A DNA stretch of 64,000 nt from Phocaeicola plebeius (GTDB taxonomy: Bacteria; Bacteroidota; Bacteroidia; Bacteroidales; Bacteroidaceae): contig NZ_QSQT01000021.1 of the NCBI RefSeq assembly GCF_003437535.1, positions 226-64,225 of the forward strand. The letters run 5' to 3'. Position numbers and translations under genes: made by a program. Numbering within the stretch: the stretch's first letter is position 1; every line of letters starts with the position of its first letter. The notes beneath the pieces were generated by a model. The model was not told the DNA's origin and did not search any database. It saw nothing but the letters and a program-made list of their open reading frames with translations. Below, piece by piece: positions 58,301 through 64,000 of this stretch.

Positions 58301-58534
58301 GTCAATGTCTGTGATCACTCCATTTGTAGTTCCTTTTTCAAGAACACTTGCACCAATAACGGGGATACCCTCCGCATCCAGCACTTGTCCTTTCACACTT
58401 ACCGATTGCAGAACCGATTGTACAGAAGTCACCTCCGCATGCATCGGAGCCACATTGCCGGCTACTAAAGCCGAAACCATCATGGCTGAAAAAAGGACTC
58501 TCTGCGATGAATTTTTCAGAAAACCATTCTTCAT
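55322..58534 (-). CDS. SusC/RagA-family TonB-dependent glycan transporter
   Basis: This outer-membrane transporter has 1070 residues from the ATG at 58534. After a signal peptide (FSAMMVSALVAGNVAPMHA) comes a carboxypeptidase-D-regulatory-like domain (VKGQVLDAEGIPVIGASVLEKGTTNGVITDIDGNYSL), the TonB box (EVLDEVVVVGYG), the plug (about residues 130-270) and the 22-strand barrel. It takes up oligosaccharides with TonB energy, with SusD as lid. It has no STN signalling domain at the N-terminus, even though an ECF sigma gene lies 44 bp upstream. Confidence 0.97.
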   Translation of the reverse strand: MKNGFLKNSSQRVLFSAMMVSALVAGNVAPMHAEVTSVQSVLQSVSVKGQVLDAEGIPVIGASVLEKGTTNGVITDIDGNYSLNVSSKNAVVVISYIGYKTVELPASNPNLSKVILKEDTEVLDEVVVVGYGAQKKQTLTGSVTVVDEKMFQNKGTVSNPLSAMQGQVPGLRITRSSAAPGEEGWGISIRGAVSKNSVDPLLIIDGVPASSVSEMSQLSADDIESINFLKDASAAIYGAKAAGGVILVTTKRPDAGKAKIEYSGSFTRKIVGLQPRLMSLDEWADGVIQARTNDGYGEDDQWIRYAKLAKSLKGSWINLNGGDGSVPNPIPNAFIGVADFVFHDMNWTDVLWGNANSTQHNLSLSGGTDKSSYRLSLGYLNDQGTLQWGNNSNERYNVRLSNSFKISNRVSLDSNMAASRQHQVAPTQIGAVLGVSIPQPGLPVSTIDGKPYAWGGIHTPNWQVELGGDNRLTVTSMSVNEVLKINILEGLDFQGTVGYSTNTAMRDEQYLSIDWYQYDGTLIRNENSPYPAQEKSSYMKSASRTDNCTASAFLTYKKLLNEVHDLAVMGGVQYDYAAYDYSATKVMDVESAIESLNGKGQVYIDKVDKWEEAILSYFWRFNYNYKSKYMAELNARYDGSSKFLPENRWNFFWGASAGWRISEESFMEGIHDYVSELKLRASYGEVGNQSGIGRYDGIQLYNYKSNSGALLGTSKGTYVESAGLVSKVRTWERIYNYNLGLDFGFIGNRLTGTFELFMKKNNNMLISRLYPGVLGGTAPSTNTGKFMAKGYDGSLTWRDKIGEVNYHLGGTLTYMTNELIDGGEVVVEAGYNAALNGYPLNSIFGYRYMGKIQTDEQLMKYTQKYTGNNSVNMPANLRLGDHMYEDVNKDGKLTQDDLVFLGTDDPKLSFSFNFGFEWRGFDFNAVFQGVGDRTIYREIDAWKVPFKAIWLNTSNQSVGNVWSPETPNNYYPSYSNNNDINNYNYMASTWSVENGAYLRLKDIVLGYTFPKNLISKTGFLSNLRVYVAGADLWEKSYINDGWDPEATRKVENKQRYPFNRTITFGINATF

Positions 58535-58577
58535 AAGATTAAACTTTAAATTAACGTTTTTACTTCTTATCATTATT

Positions 58578-59096
58578 TTATATACATTGTTTCATATAGT
58601 TGCGTACTTCCTTGCGGCTGATGAACAGATGGTTCTCTACCGTACGAACAGAAAGATTCAATTCGGCCGCAATATCTGCCGATGTTTTCCCCTCAAAACG
58701 ATTCATAATATAGATTTTACGACGCTGACAAGGCAGACAATTCACTCTCATCAGTTCTTGCTTCTGCAAGTCACGTACAATGACACAGGCATCTGCATCT
58801 CCAGCACGCTGTGACTGATAATTTTCCTCCAGATAAGCGGCCACTTCCTGTTTTTTATAAAAATGGCGGAGATAGTCAGACACCAGATTACGTACAATCG
58901 TAAACAAGAAATATTTTACGGTATCGGGACGAAGCATAGCACGGTATTCCAAAAGGCGAAGATATGCGTCCTGAACCAAATCTTCCGCATCTTCTTTTTT
59001 CCCTATTTTCTTATAGATATAAAAGAAGACCGACTGATGGTAGTCCGCAAAAATCTGTGCTACTAGCTCATTGGATGTGTTCGTCAGGTCTTTCAT
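58578..59096 (-). CDS. ECF RNA polymerase sigma factor
   Basis: This 172-residue sigma-70-family factor has region 2 (SVFFYIYKKIGKKEDAEDLVQDAYLRLLEYR) and region 4 with the helix-turn-helix (EGKTSADIAAELNLSVRTVENHLFISRKEVR), as in the Bacteroides ECF expansion family. It is the first gene before susC. Such factors normally have an adjacent FecR-type anti-sigma gene and an STN domain on the transporter; neither is present here. It probably drives transcription of the susCD block, but its own control is unclear. Confidence 0.93.
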   Translation of the reverse strand: MKDLTNTSNELVAQIFADYHQSVFFYIYKKIGKKEDAEDLVQDAYLRLLEYRAMLRPDTVKYFLFTIVRNLVSDYLRHFYKKQEVAAYLEENYQSQRAGDADACVIVRDLQKQELMRVNCLPCQRRKIYIMNRFEGKTSADIAAELNLSVRTVENHLFISRKEVRNYMKQCI

Positions 59097-59126
59097 AAAT
59101 TAGCTTGTTTTGGTTTTTTGACACTG

Positions 59127-59134
59127 CAAATGTA
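59127..59134 (-). promoter_or_regulatory. -7 box of ECF sigma gene (TACATTTG)
   Basis: Minus-strand TACATTTG fits TAnnTTTG, 30 bp upstream of the ECF start. The -33 position has TTTT at 19-bp spacing (one mismatch). Confidence 0.6.
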
Positions 59135-59234
59135 TCTACAATCCCAAAAAACTAAAAACAAATGTAACATGGAATAAATCTCACCTTATCATGCAAGACT
59201 AGTTTCTACACAAACAATTGATTAACAACGAAAT

Positions 59235-59292
59235 AAAACATCCCGCACGAGAGTCTCAAATTATTATTTGACACTTACGTACAGGATGTTTT
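59235..59292 (-). terminator. Inverted repeat after the AraC-type membrane regulator
   Basis: AAAACATCC (59235-59243) pairs with GGATGTTTT (59284-59292), with partly complementary inner sequence. It lies just after the membrane-regulator stop in the 222-bp gap before the ECF gene and could end its transcript. Confidence 0.5.
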
Positions 59293-59318
59293 TCCCTATT
59301 TTGACACTAAAAAGTCCG

Positions 59319-62222
59319 TTAATCTACCGGACGATGCTCACCTGAGACTTGTTTGATGTATTCGTTCGGAGTTATTCCTGCCAGTTTCTTAAATGTGCGG
59401 AAGAACGAGGCACGCGAACTGAAACCACAAAGTTCTGCCATGGCCGTCAGAGTATATTTTGCATACTCATCTTTCAGGATAAGCGACTTGAATTCTTCTA
59501 CACGATATTCGTTGATGTAATCATAATAATTCTTCTCCAAATACTGGTTAAAGAGATATGAAAGTGAGTGAGAAGTTGTGCCTATTGCTACGGCAAGGTC
59601 TGCCACTTTAAGGTTCGGATTGCGATAGGGTTTGTTGCGCTTCATTTCCTGCTCCAGCAAACGGAAAAGTCGCTTACACTCTTCCGGACTGACTTTATTC
59701 GTCCGGTATTTATCCTCAGTGGAAGATGTTGACTTTTTCTCAGGTTTCGGCATTGCTGGCCTCTCCAACACTTCTTCCTGCGCAATTTCGACTTCCTGAG
59801 AGGTTTCTTCAGGTTCTTTTTCCGTCTTTTCTGCCTCTATGACTACCGGCATTTCGGTATCATTAATACCGTTCAGTTTGCGCAATACAGACCATACCAC
59901 GCGCAACAGACAACGACGGAATATATATACACCAGCCACCACCAAAACTATTATAATAAATAGGTACAACCCATGCAACCAGGAACGATTCGGAATGCAA
60001 ATATCCAGCGTCATGGCAGAATCAGGATAACCAATCTGACGGATAATGAAGGAAGTGACCCCAGAAGGCAAATCATATAAAGAAACTTCCGATTTTCCCA
60101 TCAAGGAAATCCATTCTCCCTCCTCTCCTAACTTATACTCATACATCAGGCTGTTCGGGTCGCTGTACGTAAGTGCAGAGAACTGAATGATTACACTCTT
60201 CTGCGAATTCTCCAGCGTGAGCGCATAATGACCTTCTTCTCCAGAAAGCTGATGCTGCATGCTCTTACCATTGACCAGCACATCCGACAACGAAATAATA
60301 TAACGGCTGGGGAGCATATCCATGTCTTTCCCGTTCAGGCGCACCAGTCCTCTGGAGTTACCAAACCAGAAGTTTCCTTCTTCATCTTTTATCGGAATGC
60401 AGTTGATGAATATCAGACTGGGAATACCATCGGCAAAATTGAAAGGTACGACCTTGGTTTTCTTGTCGAAACGGTACATACCCTTATTGGTCGCCACCCA
60501 TAACCAGCCTTCCGAGTCTTCCACCACGGCCATCAACGACTTTCCATCCAACAGCGTTCCTGGAGTGAGCCGGCTAAAATGACTCATGGTAAGGTCGGAT
60601 ACAAACAATTCTCCTTTATCTGGCAAGAAATAGAGCTGATGGTCAGAAGTTTCATAAATCATACGGATTTTTTCTTTATGCACAAATCCTTCCGGGAACA
60701 CATCGTTCTTCAAGCTTTCGGACGACGGGTCCCAGATGCAGATACCGCTTTCCGTACAAATCCATCCTTTATGGGATGAATCAAAATAAATCTCATAAAC
60801 GTTGCCTTCGGGCAGCTTGGAACTGTCGCTCTTGAAGTGACGCACAATTTTCCCGTTCCGGTAACAATACAATCCAGCAGAAGTACCTATCCACAGATTT
60901 CCCCGATCGTCAGGACGAAGTACAAAAATATGTCCATGCCGGAAGGGTTCGGAAGCAATCTCAAAATCCCGCAGTTCCAGTGTGACCCCATCGAGCACAT
61001 ACATACCTCCCCCATAGGTTCCGATATAATATTTCCCGTCGAAATAACAGCTTGACACAATGATGGAAGCCCGCAGACGGGGCGCCTTGAATATCTGGAA
61101 CCTGCCATCGGCCTCATCGATAAACACAAAGCCATCGCGCGAACCTATCAGTTTCTGACTTCCATGAAAGGCAATGGTACGGACAGCCATGTCTCTGGAA
61201 TCAAACAAATTCTCATATTGATAGGTGGAAAACAAGTCGCTCTGGAACAAGGTGTAGTCTACACCCAACTGGTAAAAGCCAATCCATAACAAGCCGTCAC
61301 GGTCGACCAATACAGAGTACACAGAATTGGAACGAATCTGGCTATCCGCCTCACGGTCATGCCGAAAGGTACGGATAACACGCTGGCGACTCACTGAAAT
61401 AAAATGTACACCGTTTCCGTCCGTTCCTACATAGAGCAGGTCTTTCCCATCGCCTGACAAGGCAGAGATGACTCCGCAACCTACATCCAGATAGCGTGAA
61501 AAGTGCTTGCTGGCTGTATCAAAAAGCACCAGCCCGCTAGTCATTGTACCCATAAAAATCTTTGAACCGATACGTGTGATGTTATAGAAAGAAAGGTTCT
61601 GCCCGTTCTTCGCCAATTTGTCTGAGAAAGAAGTGATGGACTGGTCGGACAAACGAAGAGATTTCAAGCCTCCCATCGTAGAGAGCCACAATATACCGTT
61701 TTCTCCTTCCACCATTCCCGTTACAAAATTCGCACGCGAAAAGATATTCTTGTCTACCAGCACATGTTCAAAAACTCCTCCCTTGTATACATACAATCCT
61801 TTTTCCGTTCCTACATAGAGCACATCCCCCAACTTACAGAATGCATGTACCCCGCTTGTAATCATTTCAGGAGCCAGCCGTTCGAGCTTCTCGGCATCAT
61901 CGGCCAGACGGAAAAGTCCCATGCCCGTGCCAACCCACAGTTCATTGCCCGGCATCTCAACCAGTGCAAACACCCGCTTCAGGTTCTCATTGCTGCCCTC
62001 TACCATGTAATGCTCCAGGCGTATACCATCAAAACGCTCTACTGAGGTATTCGTTCCCATCCAGACATAACCTTTTGAATCTTTGTATATCGTATTAATG
62101 ACCAAATCAGGAAGTCCGTCGGATACGGACAAACTACGGATTTCGGAGGAAACAGCTCCCGCTTGCAAACAGCACAGACTGGTTAACAAAAGGAGATAAA
62201 TATATATCAAACATTTCTTCAT
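59319..62222 (-). CDS. Membrane-spanning propeller-sensor/AraC regulator (HTCS-like without kinase)
   Basis: This 967-residue regulator starts with a signal peptide, then about 14 two-component-regulator propeller blades (Reg_prop, e.g. GYVWMGTNTSVERFDG, NLWIGTSAGLYCYRNG). A Y_Y_Y domain follows (about residues 660-740, YEYKLGEEGEWISL). After one TM helix (about 745-770, LYLFIIIVLVVAGVYIFRR) comes a charged linker of about 85 residues and then an AraC helix-turn-helix at the C-terminus. The histidine kinase and receiver domains of ordinary hybrid two-component systems are absent, so ligand binding would act directly on DNA binding. It lies upstream of the ECF/susCD block and is probably the glycan sensor of the locus. 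Confidence 0.9.
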   Translation of the reverse strand: MKKCLIYIYLLLLTSLCCLQAGAVSSEIRSLSVSDGLPDLVINTIYKDSKGYVWMGTNTSVERFDGIRLEHYMVEGSNENLKRVFALVEMPGNELWVGTGMGLFRLADDAEKLERLAPEMITSGVHAFCKLGDVLYVGTEKGLYVYKGGVFEHVLVDKNIFSRANFVTGMVEGENGILWLSTMGGLKSLRLSDQSITSFSDKLAKNGQNLSFYNITRIGSKIFMGTMTSGLVLFDTASKHFSRYLDVGCGVISALSGDGKDLLYVGTDGNGVHFISVSRQRVIRTFRHDREADSQIRSNSVYSVLVDRDGLLWIGFYQLGVDYTLFQSDLFSTYQYENLFDSRDMAVRTIAFHGSQKLIGSRDGFVFIDEADGRFQIFKAPRLRASIIVSSCYFDGKYYIGTYGGGMYVLDGVTLELRDFEIASEPFRHGHIFVLRPDDRGNLWIGTSAGLYCYRNGKIVRHFKSDSSKLPEGNVYEIYFDSSHKGWICTESGICIWDPSSESLKNDVFPEGFVHKEKIRMIYETSDHQLYFLPDKGELFVSDLTMSHFSRLTPGTLLDGKSLMAVVEDSEGWLWVATNKGMYRFDKKTKVVPFNFADGIPSLIFINCIPIKDEEGNFWFGNSRGLVRLNGKDMDMLPSRYIISLSDVLVNGKSMQHQLSGEEGHYALTLENSQKSVIIQFSALTYSDPNSLMYEYKLGEEGEWISLMGKSEVSLYDLPSGVTSFIIRQIGYPDSAMTLDICIPNRSWLHGLYLFIIIVLVVAGVYIFRRCLLRVVWSVLRKLNGINDTEMPVVIEAEKTEKEPEETSQEVEIAQEEVLERPAMPKPEKKSTSSTEDKYRTNKVSPEECKRLFRLLEQEMKRNKPYRNPNLKVADLAVAIGTTSHSLSYLFNQYLEKNYYDYINEYRVEEFKSLILKDEYAKYTLTAMAELCGFSSRASFFRTFKKLAGITPNEYIKQVSGEHRPVD

Positions 62223-62249
62223 TTACAAAACTGCCATAGGTTTCATGAG

Positions 62250-62257
62250 CAAAAATA
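62250..62257 (-). promoter_or_regulatory. -7 box of membrane regulator (TATTTTTG)
   Basis: Minus-strand TATTTTTG fits TAnnTTTG, 27 bp upstream of the regulator start at 62222. Confidence 0.5.
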
Positions 62258-62337
62258 CATAGAATCTGCCTATATTTCATAAAAATATCCGACAAAAAAC
62301 CGCACTGTCTTCCCAGACATCAATACAAAACCTCATA

Positions 62338-62439
62338 CCCTGATAAGTACTGTCAAAGAAGTACTACAATACTTCCTCGACAGTACCACAGTACTTCCTT
62401 TGCAGTACTGAAGTACTGCAAAGGAAGTACTGGAAGAGC
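62338..62439. repeat. 22-bp tandem array, AGTAC-arm palindromes (second locus)
   Basis: Three full 14-bp palindromes start at 62360, 62382 and 62404, with half-copies at 62338 and 62426, in a strict 22-bp period. The word AGTACT (twice with one change) recurs at alternating 14/8 spacing, exactly as at 25287-25388. 62390-62409 and 62412-62431 are perfect 20-bp inverted repeats with a 2-bp centre. It fills part of the 270-bp gap between the regulator and heparinase-like genes. Confidence 0.9.
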
Positions 62440-62492
62440 GTATACAATTATAAATCAATATATTACTACAAAAGTAAACTTAAAATTTCATT

Positions 62493-64000
62493 TTACTTCA
62501 AAAGACGTAACTCTTTTGAAACTGAAAGCGTATATTTTTTCTTTCCTACAACTACCCTACAAGGAGCCGTAGCCGTATACATCCATTTTCCATCCTGCTT
62601 CAGCAGCAAGACATCAGCAGGTGCATCTGTCCGGATGCTCACTCCATCTGCTTCCAGCTGTGTACCGTTGCCCAGGAAGGCCTGAATAGTCTCTCCCTTT
62701 TCCGACTGACGACACAGCGCATAGCCTGCACGGGCCTGCAACTCTTCCAACTTGCAGTGGTGTGCATTCTCATCCGACGACAGAATCCAGTCGACATTTC
62801 CATTGGTCAGTGCCACGCGTATGCCGACATGGCTGCCCTGCTGTTCACTCTTTACCTGCGGATAATCGACCGACGCAATGCAGGAAGGTTCTTTTACGGT
62901 AGAAGGTTCATACACGGCCACAAACGGACGGTTCCAAGCTTCTCCTTTCTGGCGTGCCACGAAAGTGAGCGTAGGCTGGTCCTTGATGGAATACGGCATG
63001 TTCTTGATACGGCTCAGTCCTTCCGTCATGGGGCTCAGGGCTGAAAAGATTTCGCGTCCCTCCTCCCCTTTCATCCAGAGGTTCATCGTAATATCGTCCT
63101 TGTCGGGCATCTGGATGGTAAATCCGGCTTTCACGTCTTTGCTTGTCACCGCCCGCTTCTTATTATATATATAGGAATAAGCATACAGATGGGCTCCGGC
63201 AAAGGCCAGTTCCTGCGTAGGCTGAAGTCCGAGTTCACTGCCATCGGCCGCTGTCAGCGTCATCTGCTGTCCTAAGTTATGATAGAAATAGTCGTGCATC
63301 TTGTCGCCGCCTTCTACTTTCCGGCTACGGAATATATCGATATAATAGCCTGCAGAATCGCCCACATTGACAATTCCGTTAAGGCGGGTCTGGTCGGCAA
63401 AAGTTTCCGGTTCGCGGAAGTAGACTTCACTATAAGAAATCGGCTGATAAGGAAGCCGTTCGCCTGCCGCAGGATACAAGGCACGCAGTTTGAAGGAGTG
63501 GTTGCTCTTCATGACGGGATAAGAAGAAATTCCGTCTACGCAGACCGTATTATGCGAAGGGAATTGGCTGTAGTACTCCAGGTAATCCAGGCCCTGATAC
63601 AAAGTTTTTCCAATACCGGCATCCGGACCGAGCACGTAGCCCTTGCCATACAGTTCCATGCTGATGCCGTTGGCGTGCATGTGATTGCCTTCACTTCCGT
63701 TCAGTGACACCATCAGACTGTGACGGGAATTCATCCCGTTACGCTGTACCAGCCAGCTCACATTCGGAGCATAGAAGGTAGGAGTTACATAGTCGTCAAT
63801 CTGGCCAGCCTTCACTTTTTCATCCAACACGAGCGGTTTCCCGGCAAAGAAAGAAGTAATGGCTACCGGTGCCTTGCCTCTTTCTGCCACCGGAAGAGAA
63901 GAAGACGGGTCGAATAGTTTCAGCATGGCCGTAAACTTATGTTCCTCTTCGGACTTTCCATGGGTACGGGCATTCTGAATCATATAACGGAAAATATCCG
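62493..64000 (-). CDS. Heparinase II/III-like protein (5' end outside window)
   Basis: This is a partial gene. The reading frame runs to the window edge (DIFRYMIQNARTHGK upstream of an internal Met at 63983), so only the C-terminal ~500 residues are seen. The segment NGSEGNHMHANGISMELYGKGYVLGPDAG and the following SHNTVCVDG are typical of the heparinase II/III beta-sandwich domain of polysaccharide lyases (GAG, alginate or related). The missing N-terminal part would contain the alpha/alpha-toroid. It fits the uronic-acid theme set by the alginate-lyase-family protein at 50752-51966. The substrate cannot be assigned from this fragment. Confidence 0.85.
   Translation of the reverse strand, partial: DIFRYMIQNARTHGKSEEEHKFTAMLKLFDPSSSLPVAERGKAPVAITSFFAGKPLVLDEKVKAGQIDDYVTPTFYAPNVSWLVQRNGMNSRHSLMVSLNGSEGNHMHANGISMELYGKGYVLGPDAGIGKTLYQGLDYLEYYSQFPSHNTVCVDGISSYPVMKSNHSFKLRALYPAAGERLPYQPISYSEVYFREPETFADQTRLNGIVNVGDSAGYYIDIFRSRKVEGGDKMHDYFYHNLGQQMTLTAADGSELGLQPTQELAFAGAHLYAYSYIYNKKRAVTSKDVKAGFTIQMPDKDDITMNLWMKGEEGREIFSALSPMTEGLSRIKNMPYSIKDQPTLTFVARQKGEAWNRPFVAVYEPSTVKEPSCIASVDYPQVKSEQQGSHVGIRVALTNGNVDWILSSDENAHHCKLEELQARAGYALCRQSEKGETIQAFLGNGTQLEADGVSIRTDAPADVLLLKQDGKWMYTATAPCRVVVGKKKYTLSVSKELRLLK

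Overview
The window looks like a chromosomal segment of a gut Bacteroidales bacterium (Bacteroides/Phocaeicola type). The signs are a SusC/SusD polysaccharide utilisation locus, TonB-linked and lipoprotein signals, TAnnTTTG promoter -7 boxes, DUF4369-thioredoxin and Reg_prop/Y_Y_Y regulator families, and near absence of Shine-Dalgarno sites. No tRNA, rRNA, insertion sequence, phage or CRISPR locus was seen.

Layout. 1-2.6 kb: a 22-bp repeat array, then a K+-channel / AlaX-like / secreted-nuclease operon. 2.6-10 kb: an RND efflux operon (adaptor, pump, outer-membrane factor, small lipoprotein) divergent from an AraC regulator. 9.9-28.2 kb: a large MacAB-TolC-like cluster read on the minus strand: TolC, MacA-like adaptor, Sel1-repeat protein, five ~790-aa FtsX/MacB-type permeases, a thioredoxin-like protein and one ATPase. 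It faces an NtrC-type sigma-54 response regulator and histidine kinase (28.3-31 kb); the shared intergenic region holds candidate operators and a sigma-54-like promoter. 31-42 kb is housekeeping: a 6-phosphogluconolactonase-like lipoprotein, a 6S-type RNA with a consensus promoter, rplT-rpmI-infC-thrS, a TPR protein, def, ruvX, guaA and a MATE pump. 42-47.4 kb: a RhuM-Fic protein, an OmpA-family lipoprotein, and two secreted hydrolases. 47.5-64 kb: a polysaccharide utilisation locus with GH2 beta-galactosidase, alginate-lyase-family lipoprotein, Ig-like surface protein, SusD, SusC, ECF sigma factor, a one-piece membrane regulator (propeller sensor joined to AraC DNA-binding domain) and a heparinase II/III-like protein cut by the window end.

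How the genes work together. The RND operon and AraC gene form a self-contained efflux unit. In the ABC cluster the kinase and sigma-54 activator probably control export machinery in which several permeases share one ATPase. In the utilisation locus, SusC/D and the Ig-like protein would capture and import a uronic-acid-containing glycan, the lyases and beta-galactosidase would cut it, and the ECF factor and membrane AraC regulator would control expression.

Most unusual observation. Four intergenic tandem arrays (86-195, 25287-25388, 43546-43581, 62338-62439) share the same geometry: a 14-bp inverted repeat (5-bp arm, 4-bp centre, 5-bp arm) followed by an 8-bp linker, giving an exact 22-bp period. 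The arm sequence differs between loci (AACGC, AGTAC, GACAC; the AGTAC word is used twice). A fifth, less regular set lies at 28232-28289. I do not recognise this as a named repeat family.
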